64,000 bases of DNA, from positions 989,883 to 1,053,882 of the forward strand of contig JAKMXF010000066.1 of assembly GCA_024704765.1 (NCBI GenBank). The letters run 5' to 3'. A model generated the notes under the pieces. The model did no database searches. It was not told where the DNA came from and was given only the letters and a program-made list of their open reading frames with translations. The DNA comes from Oopsacas minuta (taxonomy: Eukaryota > Porifera > Hexactinellida > Lyssacinosida > Leucopsacidae). Shown in pieces: positions 51,343 to 62,220 of this stretch (position 1 is its first letter; each line of letters starts with the position of its first letter). Both the position numbers and the translations under genes were made by a program.

Positions 51343-53646
51343 ATGGCAACAAACGAATGGACGGATGTTCACGCACTACAGGACATGCTCCATCAAGTTC
51401 AGAATGCCCCAGAACCACCAAGACTTTCTGAACAGAATTGTGTAGAGATAATCCAAAAGATTATAAAACTCAATCTTATTGAACTTATACATACTCTTGA
51501 TGGCAAAGAGTATCTCACACACGAACAACTTTTCAAAGAAATTAGAGAAGAAACCCTCGCTCAGGGTGGGCGGGTAAGCTTGCTATCATTACAGACCAAT
51601 TTGAATGTGGACATTGGTTACATTCAAAAGTTTACCAGTGACTTATCTAAACAAGATAATCAATGGTTGATAATCCAAGGTGATTTCATCAACCGACGTT
51701 ACTTGGATAAATGGAGTGAAGAGTTGAACGACAACCTTCAGGAAGCTGGAATCCTTTCGATCACAGACATATGTACCCATCACAATTTCACGAAAGATTT
51801 TGTTCTAAACCAAATACAACAACGACTTGGCCATTCAATCCAAGGACATATCGAGCATCATAATGCTGATGTTGTTTTCACTGATGGATATTTGGAACGA
51901 CAAAAGAGTTCTATTCGTGGCATACTAAACGCTACTACACAGCCCCTGAAGGTACAAACTATATTGAAACGAACTATGAAGGAAGAAAAATTATTCCACA
52001 GTATTCTAACTCAACTTCTCACTAGTGGGGAAATTAAAGGTACCATCCGTGGTTCACTTGATAAAGAACTTTTTATTCCAAATTTCTACATTGAGGCTCA
52101 AGAAAAATGGATTGATAGTTCGATCCAAGCTAATGGCTATACGGATTATGAGCGTCTCTTGAAATCTGGCATTCCTGATCCTATCAGTTATGTTCAGAAG
52201 AATTATGACACTATAACCTATTTCCAATTACGGAAACAGTTTGGAAAAAACGCAGTACAACTTGATGTGGAAAATTTTAAGTTAATCTTGTTAGACTCTT
52301 GTTGCATTTCTAACCAACTTTTGTCACAAATTGAAGCAAATATTGAGAATACTCTTACTAGCGGAGAATGGGTTGATATAGTTTCTATAGCTCCGCCAGT
52401 ATTTAACCAACAAGACTGCATAATGCTTCTTCAGTTAATCGCGAGTCAAATATCAAACAATGTCCAGTTTAAACTGTTCTCTGAAACAGCTGTTGTATCA
52501 GAATTGTTCTTAGAAAACCTTCCATCAAAGTTTGATGATGTCATTGAAGCAAAAGTTCAAAGGATAACAGCTAGTTGTTCTTATCTAAATGAACTGTTTC
52601 AAGTGCTCACAGGAAGAGTATCAAAGTTCAAAGTGGTATATTCAGCTTCGAAGCCAAAGAAAGGGAAAGGGAAAGGAAAACGGAAAGTTCATGAGCAAGA
52701 GGATGAACTTTCAAATCAATATGTTTATCCTGAGCTCGAATTCATGAATTCAATTGAGATTTCAAGATATTTACCCAGGTATATTCAAGAGATTTCACCA
52801 GACTTCAGGGAAGAACTGGCAGCATACCTTGAACAACCACTAACATCTCATTTCCATTCTATGCTCCTCGATTCTATCAAGTCGAAAACGAAGGGCCAAT
52901 TGTCAAGCACAGATATATACAATCAGCTGACCATGTGTTGGTATCATCTAGCTATTTTCAAACAAGCAATTGATGAGGCTATTGGAATACCAGGGGAGAT
53001 ATTCACTCGATACCTGCTAAGTTCGATCTGTTCAGAAATCACTAACCTTCTCCTCTACTTGCTTATCAAGGACTTTTGTAACGAACCGATTAATGATCCA
53101 AAAACATTCACAGAAGCAAAAAGGATGAAACTTATTTCATTGCTCAATGAGAAACAAAAGCCTCTAATGGTACAGCTCAGCAAATCTCTTCATGGTAAAG
53201 AAATTGATATATTTTTCCTAACCATGGATAAGATATTTGAGCATAAAGCATTTTCTATAAAACTCGACTATCCGAATACTAAGAAACGAAAATCGATCAT
53301 TTCCGGCTTGATAGACACCTTTGAAGAGCAGTTAAAAGAAGAGAAAGACTTTGCTACGATCCTCCATTTGGCCACAGTTATTTCGTATACAAAGGTAACA
53401 GGGCTAGTATTACATTCTCCTGGTAAAGGAGTTCCACATATTCTGGATTTTCTTGCCAACAATATTCCAGAAGAGAAAATACGTGTATTGAAAAAGTGTC
53501 AGTCTCTGATAATCAAGAAAATGATTCACATGAGAGAGAATGACAAATGGGATAATGTGCAGGACTTTGAACAAGAAACTCAGCGGTTGAACCAAGAATT
53601 AATAGTTTCGACAGAAGAGGTCATATCAATGATATTTTGGCATTAA
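51343..53646 (+). CDS. UFL1: UFL1, E3 UFM1-protein ligase 1
   Basis: Single exon, 767 residues (human 794). The ATG at 51343 is chosen because TNEWTDVHALQDML and RLSEQNCVEII align with the known N-terminus. HTLDGKEYLTHEQL, GGRVSLLSLQTNLNVDIGYI, VFTDGYLERQKSSIRG, GEWVDI and the late HSPGKGVPHILDFLANNIPEE blocks follow the whole UFL1 plan of N-terminal winged-helix repeats and a C-terminal helical domain. The basic linker near residue 450 (KPKKGKGKGKRK) is also typical. UFL1 with DDRGK1 at the endoplasmic reticulum attaches the ubiquitin-like UFM1, notably to ribosomal protein RPL26 during ER-phagy and stalled translocation. It is the first gene of a seven-gene collinear run. Confidence 0.95.
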   Translation: MATNEWTDVHALQDMLHQVQNAPEPPRLSEQNCVEIIQKIIKLNLIELIHTLDGKEYLTHEQLFKEIREETLAQGGRVSLLSLQTNLNVDIGYIQKFTSDLSKQDNQWLIIQGDFINRRYLDKWSEELNDNLQEAGILSITDICTHHNFTKDFVLNQIQQRLGHSIQGHIEHHNADVVFTDGYLERQKSSIRGILNATTQPLKVQTILKRTMKEEKLFHSILTQLLTSGEIKGTIRGSLDKELFIPNFYIEAQEKWIDSSIQANGYTDYERLLKSGIPDPISYVQKNYDTITYFQLRKQFGKNAVQLDVENFKLILLDSCCISNQLLSQIEANIENTLTSGEWVDIVSIAPPVFNQQDCIMLLQLIASQISNNVQFKLFSETAVVSELFLENLPSKFDDVIEAKVQRITASCSYLNELFQVLTGRVSKFKVVYSASKPKKGKGKGKRKVHEQEDELSNQYVYPELEFMNSIEISRYLPRYIQEISPDFREELAAYLEQPLTSHFHSMLLDSIKSKTKGQLSSTDIYNQLTMCWYHLAIFKQAIDEAIGIPGEIFTRYLLSSICSEITNLLLYLLIKDFCNEPINDPKTFTEAKRMKLISLLNEKQKPLMVQLSKSLHGKEIDIFFLTMDKIFEHKAFSIKLDYPNTKKRKSIISGLIDTFEEQLKEEKDFATILHLATVISYTKVTGLVLHSPGKGVPHILDFLANNIPEEKIRVLKKCQSLIIKKMIHMRENDKWDNVQDFEQETQRLNQELIVSTEEVISMIFWH

Positions 53647-53776
53647 AACTTTAGCTCAATATTATTTGCATGACCAAATCCCCCTGTTTTGTCTATTTAC
53701 AATAGTATTTATATGCATATATTATATTGGGAAATTGGCGCTGAATTTATCTAAAATCTTTATTTTCAATAAATAG

Positions 53777-54799
53777 ATGATGTCACATAAATCTGTGATA
53801 TCAGAAGAAAAATACGAAGAAGCACTGGACACAATAATCGAGCGCGATTTTTTTCCAGATTTGAAAAAATTCAAAGATGAAAACAGACTACTTTATCCTG
53901 AATTTGCTAGCAGCTTTGATACTAATACCAGAGACAAGTTATCCCCGAGAGATGGCGAGTCATTAGATGAGTATTTAGCGAGAATTATAAGTGAAGATGA
54001 CGCTTCGTTTGCGGAATTACTCCAGAAAGATAGAGAACGTATTCGAGAGAAATGTAAAGAATTTTTTCTTGGACAGATCGAGCATGAATCACCTGGACAA
54101 ATTGAGTTCAAAAGGCCGAGAGACTTCACGATCGGAGGCAAAAATTCCCTAATGTATGTACCTGAAGGTATTGAACAGGATAGTAGTGCTAGACCAAATA
54201 TCCGCCATGAAAATACGAGGATTTCTAAGGAACTTATCGAGTCTCTCAATGATAAAGCGGGCCTTAGAGTTATACAATCAGAATTGACTAAAACCCGTGT
54301 TGAGATACCAGAAAAGGTTGATTTATATGGGAAAACCATTCTAGATCCTCATGTAGGTCGTGAATATGGGTTGATTTCAACTCCGAGAACGGACGATATA
54401 TCGACACCAACGCGATCTTTTTCAACCCCAACACTCGCAAACACACCTGGCTTCAAAATGAAAGAAGCAAGCAAACGTGAACAAATCGGAATTCAACTAT
54501 CTGAGGACATTGTAAGGAATAAACGTAATAAAAGGAGAGCTGCTCTTAGACAAGCAATGCATAGTTTAACTCCCAACACTAAGAATGATTTATACAGTAG
54601 AGGTTTGTATCTGTCACCAGCAGCGAAAAATCTACTGAAAAGAACAATACCCTCTGCCAGAGACTCAGACAGTATTGGTCTTAGAAGTTCTTATACTCCC
54701 AATTTACAGAATACACCATCAGTAAGAGGCTTTAAGAAACCACCAACCGATACACCTTATTCTACAACAACTACTCCAACTCCCAACCTGAGAAAATAA
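53777..54799 (+). CDS. ESS2: ESS2 (DGCR14) splicing factor
   Basis: Single exon, 340 residues, shorter than human (476). Conserved blocks are ISEEKYEEALDTIIERDFFPDL at the N-terminus, LDEYLARIISEDDASFAELL near residue 65, and KNSLMYVPEG near 125. The tail is rich in threonine-proline pairs (STPRTDD, SFSTPTLANTPG, SYTPN, TTPTPN). ESS2 is a nuclear protein of the late spliceosome (C complex). The shortening lies mainly in the first linker. The gene starts 130 bases after UFL1. The ATG directly follows TCAATAAATAG, an acceptor-like site with no leader. Confidence 0.9.
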   Translation: MMSHKSVISEEKYEEALDTIIERDFFPDLKKFKDENRLLYPEFASSFDTNTRDKLSPRDGESLDEYLARIISEDDASFAELLQKDRERIREKCKEFFLGQIEHESPGQIEFKRPRDFTIGGKNSLMYVPEGIEQDSSARPNIRHENTRISKELIESLNDKAGLRVIQSELTKTRVEIPEKVDLYGKTILDPHVGREYGLISTPRTDDISTPTRSFSTPTLANTPGFKMKEASKREQIGIQLSEDIVRNKRNKRRAALRQAMHSLTPNTKNDLYSRGLYLSPAAKNLLKRTIPSARDSDSIGLRSSYTPNLQNTPSVRGFKKPPTDTPYSTTTTPTPNLRK

Positions 54800-55000
54800 C
54801 TTAGCTGGTTTGATTCATTTATAAAAATTCTTGCAATATATTAGATGCTATCCATGGTTATGTTTTCACTCAGAACTCATAATACTTGCACTTTCCAAAT
54901 GTATTTTCCGCTATTTTGATTCACAAGTGATAATTTCTTTCGAACAGTCATTATGGTTGCTTTCGAAAATCTAATTGATCTATGATTTCTTATTTTAGAA

Positions 55001-56482
55001 ATGACAAGAGAGTTAGGAGTGCCACATCATCTTCTCCAAGAAGCTTTGGCTTACCAGCGTAATAGAACAATCGCAAATCAATCTCTTTATGGATTTCTCC
55101 TCAATGCATCATTAGTATTCCTGCTTAGTATGGACCTATACTTCCTATACACATTCAAGCTACTTTATCAAATCGAAATTCTATGGTACATCGAGTTTGG
55201 ATTGATCTCAATCTTTACTTTTAATGCCCTTACAAGTCTATATGCGTATTCTACTCCGAGCAAATTCGTTATTAACAAAGCCTTGAGCACGACACAAATG
55301 CAGCTATTAGGCTTAGACAAGTCTAACGTCCAAATAGATGACTCAATTTCTTCAGAGATTCCACTCTCTCCAGTTAAAACAAGCACACCAGAAGGATCAC
55401 CAACATCTCAACAGTTAGACTCACTGCATCATAGTCGATCTCGTTCATTTACATACTTCCCTTCACAGCATGTTAATCAAGAGCAACTAAGCACAAGTTT
55501 TAATCAAATGAACCTTTCATTCACTCGTTCATACAATGATGAGCCCATAACAGACATGCACTCGCTTGAGAATTACCTAAAATCAGCTGAAAACTCGGCT
55601 ATTAACAACACTTCGCTAAGCCAATCATTGTTTGATCATTCAAATTTATCACTGAGCAGATCTATGGACCATTCGTTAACTTTCCCAAATACCTACCAAA
55701 TAGCTACACACTTACAGAATTCTAATGCAGATGACAGTCAGAAGATTGAAGCTAAAGTTTGGTCTCAGCTAGGGATTAAGCGTAATGAGTTGGAGATATG
55801 GACTGAGAATTGCAAGCTTTGGATTTCTATGACAATTCTGCATAAAATCATAGACGAAATTGATCATTACAATAAGATCCTCGTTGACTTAGGAAGCCCA
55901 GATTATCAAATAGGTCTAATCAGTATGTCAATGTTACGACAGCTGGCAATCAATCGTCAGGACCAACTCACCAACTTGCCTTTACTCATTCCTTATCTTA
56001 GCTTGCATCCTAACCACGATTACTTGGTTAATCGTATTCGTGAGCTCGCCAAGGGCTCAGATATAAGTTTATACCGATGGAATTCAGGTGGAAGTTACAA
56101 AGGTAAGAAATGGGACAGTAGTTTTCCAACAGATGCTCAGATACTAATACATCTATTCTGTACATATATGGATTCAATGGTTCCACCAACATTAAGCATT
56201 GCAGACACACAACCATTCACAAGTCGTTTCTTCTCATCAGCTCCACAGCGTTTTGAAGATATCCAAGGTGTAATTGCGATATACCAAACTCAAATTCTGC
56301 CACCTAACTTTAGCATACTGATCAAGGAAAAGGGTTTACTTACTGTGCCAAAGGGCAGGCTAAATCTGTTCCATTCCATCGTGGCATTCCTCCACTACTG
56401 CTACCATAAAGAGAGTGGTATGCTTGGACAGGTTAACTTGAGTCTGCTGGGTCTCAATTTGTTCACAATCATAGGAAAATGA
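55001..56482 (+). CDS. TMEM209: TMEM209 homologue
   Basis: Single exon, 493 residues (human 561). Two membrane segments near residues 28-50 and 60-80 (LLNASLVFLLSMDLYFLY, YIEFGLISIFTFNALTSLY) are followed by a long serine-rich linker. The conserved C-terminal domain contains LEIWTENCKLWIS, LTNLPLLIPYLSLHPNHDYL, YRWNSGGSYKGKKWDSSFPTD, IHLFCTYMDS and ending blocks GRLNLFHSIVAFLHY and ESGMLGQVNLSLLGLNL. TMEM209 is a nuclear-envelope protein that binds the nucleoporin NUP205. Starts 201 bases after ESS2. TTATTTTAG ends two bases before the ATG. Confidence 0.93.
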   Translation: MTRELGVPHHLLQEALAYQRNRTIANQSLYGFLLNASLVFLLSMDLYFLYTFKLLYQIEILWYIEFGLISIFTFNALTSLYAYSTPSKFVINKALSTTQMQLLGLDKSNVQIDDSISSEIPLSPVKTSTPEGSPTSQQLDSLHHSRSRSFTYFPSQHVNQEQLSTSFNQMNLSFTRSYNDEPITDMHSLENYLKSAENSAINNTSLSQSLFDHSNLSLSRSMDHSLTFPNTYQIATHLQNSNADDSQKIEAKVWSQLGIKRNELEIWTENCKLWISMTILHKIIDEIDHYNKILVDLGSPDYQIGLISMSMLRQLAINRQDQLTNLPLLIPYLSLHPNHDYLVNRIRELAKGSDISLYRWNSGGSYKGKKWDSSFPTDAQILIHLFCTYMDSMVPPTLSIADTQPFTSRFFSSAPQRFEDIQGVIAIYQTQILPPNFSILIKEKGLLTVPKGRLNLFHSIVAFLHYCYHKESGMLGQVNLSLLGLNLFTIIGK

Positions 56483-56600
56483 GTTCTAATTTGGTAGAAT
56501 TTGATTATTTCACTTTTGGATCACATAATTAACTACGTTACTATAATCATAGATTACAATTGTCCATTAAATCCTGTATGTTTTGTTTGGTAGAATTCCA

Positions 56601-57895
56601 ATGGAAACCCCTTTAGGTACAGGAATAATTGTTTCGCCAACATTAGCTCACACAACAAAAGGAGCCAAGTCAGTTCCACAATCAAAATTCAAAAGTACAA
56701 GGGCTCTACCTTCCAAACCATTGTTCTTCCTTGGTGAGGGTAATAATTGTGAGTTGATACAGGCGATCATGGAGGAGATGGGGTGGGAGCGGAGTGAAAA
56801 CCGCGAGCGCTTCAAACTAAAGTGGGTTCAAGTGAAATCATCCATTACATTTAAAGAATTCAAAGAGGGAATTCAGATTGTAAATCATTTTCCAAATATG
56901 GAATTAATAGGTAATAAGCGGAACTTAGCCGAAAGTTTGAGGGAATATTCTAGAATCCAATTTAGATTCAATCCTACGAAACCGATCACTTTGAATGAGT
57001 TTCTTCCTGAAACTTTTATCTTGGATAGTCCACGTGAAAAAGAAGAATTTCTCAAGACAATCCATTCTGAAGGAAGTATGTGGATTTGTAAACCAACACA
57101 TAGGAACCAAGGACAAGGTAATTTCGGACATTTTAGAATATTTTTACGCGCAAAAACTAATGTTACTTTATAGGCATCTTTCTTATTCGGGGCCCAAGTG
57201 AAGTTGAATCCAAGCTTGCTACCCCTCAGCCGCAAACAAATACATATAAAGGTGTGCGTAAACTTGTCCAACGTTACATCATGAATCCATTACTACTTGA
57301 AGATAGAAAATTCGATATACGAGTGTATATGCTAATCATTGCTGCCAAACCATACTTAGTTTTCTACCATAGTGGGTATATAAGGTTATCATGTGTACCA
57401 TTCGTATTGGAGAACGAAGATATGCACACTCATTTAACAAACCAATTCATACAGAAACAACACCCATCTTACCAAGAGGTGAAGGAGACTACTGTCTGGA
57501 GTTTTGAAAAATTCCAGCAGTATATTGACGAGTTCTACACAGAAGCGAAGCAATTGCCACCTCGCTGGGTATTCACTACCATGACTAAGAAAATCCAGGT
57601 AATTATGCAAATATGTTTTTCGAGTATAATGCGGAAACTTCATCATCGTATTGGATATTTTGAATTGTTAGGATTCGATTTTATGGTTGATACAGACTTC
57701 AAAGTTTGGCTAATTGAAGTCAACGTGAACCCAGCCTTGCATACCAATTGCAGTGACCTGTTGGATGTGATCCCAAATATTGTGCGAAACAGTATTATCC
57801 TAAGCTTAGAGGTGTTTGATAAATGTATCAAACACAAGCCTATCCTACCATTAAACCTGAAGAGTCCATTTATTCCCATTTACAAGGGACGGTAA
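56601..57895 (+). CDS. TTLL10: TTLL10, tubulin tyrosine ligase-like polyglycylase
   Basis: Two exons, 56601-57117 and 57174-57895, give 412 residues. The TTL domain fills most of the protein: LKWVQVKSS, NHFPNMELIGNKRNLAESL, ETFILDSP, MWICKPTHRNQGQGIFLIRG across the intron, RKFDIRVYMLI, GYIRLSCVPF, HLTNQFIQK, and WLIEVNVNPALHTNCSDL. The ATP-grasp lysine and the ENxNP-like metal-binding NVNPALHTN are present. TTLL10 elongates glycine chains on tubulin and other proteins in cilia of several animals. The C-terminal extension of vertebrate TTLL10 is absent. 118 bases separate it from TMEM209. TTTTGTTTGGTAG ends seven bases before the ATG. Confidence 0.92.
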
Positions 57896-58047
57896 GATTT
57901 CTTTATTCGCTACAAACTCAACCAAATTTCTTTCACAGTTTTGTTTTATTTAACGTATTTTATTTCCCATATGTCTGTATTTCCGTGTTTATCATCATAA
58001 TATTCAATTTTCTTTAAATTTATTGTCTTCTGTATATCTTAGCAATT

Positions 58048-60030
58048 ATGCACACAGTTTTCTTAATCTTGACATTCACACATCTCATCTTTTCATCAAC
58101 TGTCCTTGACGGTTATATATACTATAAGTATGATAACGATCTGCTTGCTCCACCATGTACCCGTTTGGTGAATGCTACACATCAAATCGGTTGCTCTACA
58201 GGGGCCTATCCTAAATCAGGAACGCTATTTGAGCTAAATACAGACTCCGACTTCGATTTTGTGATGAAACCTGGCCCTCACAGCCCTTACATTGTCTTGA
58301 TACACCTTCCACATTATGCTAAAGACAATATATTGAAACTTGAAGCATCTCCCTATGTTGCTGGTATTCTGGTTGACGTCATCAATCAGCCTGACGGTCT
58401 AGATTCATTTTCTCCACAGACTGAATGCCCAAATATGGCAGGATTCCAAAAGAATGATTGTCATCTGAATCCGGATGGTAATAGCCTGGATTTTTATGAT
58501 TTCAATGAATTCCCCATCTTCAGTATAAATGATCAAACTATTCTGAGTAATCTTCAAGATTGCGCTAAATCTAATCAATACATTTCTGGACTCTCCTATG
58601 TTTGCTCCGTACAGCTAACTTCTCGCATGTACGCATCAGTTAATACTGAAGTATGTACGCGCAGATTAGACTATGTGCTTCCTCAATTTACCAGTTCAAC
58701 TTCTTATTGCTCCCCACTACAAGGCTGGTCTCTATGGGGTACATTATTTCCATTGAAGGAGAATACCAACTATAACAATACTGAAAATGGTATTATTCTA
58801 ATAGCAGCTCAATTAGATGCTTCAGCATTCTTTCATGATCTTTCCTATGGAGCTGAACACGATTTGAGTGCTATAGCGGTTTTATTAGGGATTGCGGAAG
58901 TGCTTGGAAAATTGAAACGCAATAACTCCATCAATGATACCGGAAATCCTATTGTATTTGCTTTTTTCGATGGAGAGGAGTGGCAACACATTGGGTCTTC
59001 TAAAATGGCTTATGACATTTCTAAAGGGAAATTTCCATTGTTTCCAGACATAGAACTATCACATCAAGGTATAAAGCATTTTATCGGCATGGATCAAGTT
59101 GCTCTCCCCTCTAATCAATCATGGTATGTTCACTCAACGCCATCCGCTCAAAACGATTCTGAGTTCATATCAGCATTTCAGAGTTCTTCTCAATTGAATA
59201 ACATTAGCTTTACCTTTCTTGATGACGGTCTTAATTTACCAAGCACGATGACATATTTCAGTCATTTCAATGCTAATATATCAGGAGCGATTATAACTGA
59301 TTTTAATGATACGTTTAATAACCGATTTCACGGTAGCTTCCTTGATAACGCAAAGAATTTGGGGATAAACACGAATCCGAATCTTATCACGGATCTTCAA
59401 ATCTTATGCAAATCTCTCACTGAATCTATTCTATCTATTTCTAACATTAAAGTTGATGAGGCTATTGATAAATCTTGTAATGAATCATTACTGACACAAA
59501 TTCTAGATTGTTTTCTGGTAAATTCGTCCTGTCCTCTTTTCAGCAAGGTATCTCCACCTGATCTCCCAGCTTCCTCAGGGCCTGTGTCACGTTACGTCAG
59601 CATACAAACTACAACTTCTCTTACTTCGTTAATCACACACAACTTACTTGCGTATTTTATTGGTGACAGAGAGATTACAGTTAGCAAAAACTGTAGTGTG
59701 AATATTTCACCGACTTCCAAATCTCTTTACCGCACGTATTTCTCTCAAGGCCCTAACTATAACTCTAGCACAATGTTAGGTGTATGTGTCAATAGTACTG
59801 TATACTTTTATAAAGCAATCTCTCCAAGCGTAGAATTGAATTCATTCGGGAGTAATTCAATATACTCCACATGGGCTGAATCTACATGGGAAGAACCTAG
59901 CATTTGGATATATTTAGCTGCGAATAATTACATTTATTATGGTGAGTTTATGCTAGGATTCGCAATGACTTTAGTCACTTTAATCGTTTCAATTATTTTC
60001 ACAGTGAAAGCTTCGATGATTTTCAAATAA
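58048..60030 (+). CDS. NCSTN: Nicastrin, gamma-secretase subunit
   Basis: Single exon, 660 residues (human 709). A signal peptide (MHTVFLILTFTHLIFSS) starts a large glycosylated ectodomain. The N-terminal lobe shows HQIGCSTG and FPIFSI. The peptidase-like lobe shows AAQLDASAFFHDL, GAEHDLSAIAVLLGIAEVL, VFAFFDGEEWQHIGSSKMAYDISKGKFP. One membrane segment lies at the very end (FMLGFAMTLVTLIVSIIFTV). The human DYIGS motif reads QHIGS, keeping the glutamate of GE but replacing the tyrosine. Nicastrin admits short-stub membrane proteins, such as cleaved Notch, to the presenilin protease. 152 bases separate it from TTLL10. TGTATATCTTAG ends five bases before the ATG. Confidence 0.93.
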   Translation: MHTVFLILTFTHLIFSSTVLDGYIYYKYDNDLLAPPCTRLVNATHQIGCSTGAYPKSGTLFELNTDSDFDFVMKPGPHSPYIVLIHLPHYAKDNILKLEASPYVAGILVDVINQPDGLDSFSPQTECPNMAGFQKNDCHLNPDGNSLDFYDFNEFPIFSINDQTILSNLQDCAKSNQYISGLSYVCSVQLTSRMYASVNTEVCTRRLDYVLPQFTSSTSYCSPLQGWSLWGTLFPLKENTNYNNTENGIILIAAQLDASAFFHDLSYGAEHDLSAIAVLLGIAEVLGKLKRNNSINDTGNPIVFAFFDGEEWQHIGSSKMAYDISKGKFPLFPDIELSHQGIKHFIGMDQVALPSNQSWYVHSTPSAQNDSEFISAFQSSSQLNNISFTFLDDGLNLPSTMTYFSHFNANISGAIITDFNDTFNNRFHGSFLDNAKNLGINTNPNLITDLQILCKSLTESILSISNIKVDEAIDKSCNESLLTQILDCFLVNSSCPLFSKVSPPDLPASSGPVSRYVSIQTTTSLTSLITHNLLAYFIGDREITVSKNCSVNISPTSKSLYRTYFSQGPNYNSSTMLGVCVNSTVYFYKAISPSVELNSFGSNSIYSTWAESTWEEPSIWIYLAANNYIYYGEFMLGFAMTLVTLIVSIIFTVKASMIFK

Positions 60031-60665
60031 ATCTTGCAATGGATATCATGCGTGTAAATCTGTTCATATCACTGACGGTTTCATTTAGCCATATATATTT
60101 CTATGATAGTATTTGTTTCTTTGTATGACTTTTGTGTTGTTTAAAATAAGTTATATGAAGATTTGTTAAATAGAATTGCATTTTCTATGAGTTTCCGATT
60201 GAACAATAGTGTCCAATGTCTATATCTATAGGCCATAGCTAGTAGCGAAGTATTTCTGGGAATTTCTGGTAATTTCCGAATTGATAGCAGAAATTAATTT
60301 TACGTAAGATGACGAAACCTTGAACGTATACCAACTTCTTGAAATATCTCGTGCCATCTGCTTCTTTACATTTATCTAATTATAATACATAATACTCCAT
60401 AAGTATACTATGGGTTTCGTTAGGTAAGTTAGTCCTTGAGTTGATTGCTCAATGTTCAATTCATTGGCGAGGAATGATGAAGTCGATCACATGAAAAATA
60501 CTTTTTCCTTTCTTATGGCTGTTAGGCATAGTTTGATTATCCTTCAACGAATCATATATAAACTTTACCACCATAGTTTGAATAAAATTGGACATCAACT
60601 AACCTACTGCTACTATTGAAAATCACGAGTTTGCTGTAAGTTATCCTTTCATTCTGATCATTTAG
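60031..60665 (+). promoter_or_regulatory. Intergenic region upstream of carboxypeptidase 3
   Basis: 635 bases without a supportable gene. TATATAAA at 60555-60562 lies about 104-111 bases before the ATG. An acceptor-like TCATTTAG ends immediately before the ATG, so a short first exon and intron would fit between them. Confidence 0.5.
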
Positions 60666-62006
60666 ATGCCACTAATTCAGTTTCATTTCTTTGCTTTTCT
60701 TATTATTCTTGCCGTTACTGCTGTAAAACATATTTATACGCTTCCTGAAATACCAGTCGAGGGATTACCACGGAATTTCTCATGGCCTGACAAAGTGAAA
60801 CAATTTTCTGGGTATATTAACGTAAATAAAACACATGGAAACCATTTCTTCTACTGGTTCTTTGAAAGTAGAAGCAAGCCATCTGAAGACCCTCTAATAT
60901 TGTGGTTAACAGGTGGGCCTGGGTGCGCTAGCACATTAGCATTACTGGTTGAAAATGGACCTTTCTTAATCGACAATGACAACGGAAAGTTGAACTACAA
61001 CCCTTATGGTTGGAATAGTTTCGCGAATCTTCTCTACGTCGATCAGCCCGTAGGAACTGGATTCTCCTATACCGACAATCCTTTAGGCTTTGAAACTAAT
61101 GAACAAACAATCGCACGTGAGTTGACAACCTTCATGGAGGAGTTCTACCAAAACTACCCAAAATATTCCAAACTTCCATTCTATATAATTGGTGAAAGCT
61201 ACGCTGGGCATTATATCCCTCCATTTTCAGCCTACATTCTAAAGAATAGCCAAATCGTAAAAGCGAATTTGAAAGGCATTGCGATTGGGGATGGCTGGGT
61301 CAATCCGAAACTACAATTTTCTTCCTATCTTGATTACATGAGCAGTATTGATTATATATCACAATCGAACTATGAAATGATTGATGAGGTTTTCCGAAAA
61401 CCATGCATGAAGTTATTTGAGCTTGGTTCTTACTATTTGAGCGGTATTGAGTGTGAAATATATTCTTCAGCCTTGATGGATGCAGCAGAATTGCATATGA
61501 AACGTTCGATAAATACATATGACGTTAGAGTTCGTTGTATTGAACCTCCTATGTGTTATAACTTCAGTAGCACACATAAATTTCTTAATAGAAAAGACGT
61601 TCAAATGGCATTAGGGGTGGATAGATATTGGCTGTCTTGTAACCTTATCCCTGACATAGTCCTCCTTCTGGATGAGAACAAGGATTATCATGCTGATGTT
61701 GCTTTTACCCTTAGTCAAGGTGTACGAGTTTTGGTTTACAGTGGGAAAGATGACTACATCTGTAACTATTTGGGTGGAAAGGCTTGGACAGAGTCAATGG
61801 AATGGTCTGGGAAAAGTGAATTTTCTGAGAAAAATCTCACTAATTGGATCTATAATGGTGCGAAGGTCGGTGAGTTTAAAGCAGTAAAAGACTTGACCCT
61901 ATTGTTTATCGAGAAATCGGGTCATATGGTGCCAATGAATCAACCAGAAGTATCTTTAGCTATGGTAAACCATTTTCTTAACGGTAAGCCCTTTCAATCA
62001 GATTGA
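60666..62006 (+). CDS. Serine carboxypeptidase 3 (S10, carboxypeptidase Y-like)
   Basis: Single exon, 446 residues with a signal peptide (PLIQFHFFAFLIILAVTAV). FSGYINVNKTHGNHFFYWFFES and GGPGCAST are conserved, with Ala in place of the first Ser of GGPGCSS. The triad is GESYAGHYIP (Ser), YSGKDDYICNYLGGKAW (Asp) and KSGHMVPMNQPEVS (His). The DDxICNxxGxxAW pattern is that of yeast vacuolar carboxypeptidase Y, not the cathepsin A-like form of copies 1 and 2. The disulfide partner cysteine is kept (YWLSC). It is expected to be a lysosomal or secreted acid exopeptidase. Tandem partner of the gene at 62221. Confidence 0.93.
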   Translation: MPLIQFHFFAFLIILAVTAVKHIYTLPEIPVEGLPRNFSWPDKVKQFSGYINVNKTHGNHFFYWFFESRSKPSEDPLILWLTGGPGCASTLALLVENGPFLIDNDNGKLNYNPYGWNSFANLLYVDQPVGTGFSYTDNPLGFETNEQTIARELTTFMEEFYQNYPKYSKLPFYIIGESYAGHYIPPFSAYILKNSQIVKANLKGIAIGDGWVNPKLQFSSYLDYMSSIDYISQSNYEMIDEVFRKPCMKLFELGSYYLSGIECEIYSSALMDAAELHMKRSINTYDVRVRCIEPPMCYNFSSTHKFLNRKDVQMALGVDRYWLSCNLIPDIVLLLDENKDYHADVAFTLSQGVRVLVYSGKDDYICNYLGGKAWTESMEWSGKSEFSEKNLTNWIYNGAKVGEFKAVKDLTLLFIEKSGHMVPMNQPEVSLAMVNHFLNGKPFQSD

Positions 62007-62220
62007 ATTCTAATTCTGATTTTTTCTGATCGGTTACGTAGATTAATGATTACTCTCATATTAAATATTTCTTTCTAAACTTTTGTAGTTTAATTCCGGT
62101 AAATATCGTTTCCCCATTTTCTGATCAATACTTAATGATTCCAAAAAAGATTTTGTCTTGAAATTTCGGAAGTTACAAAACTTTTACAAATTATTTCTTT
62201 TGCAATCTAGCTATTATTCA

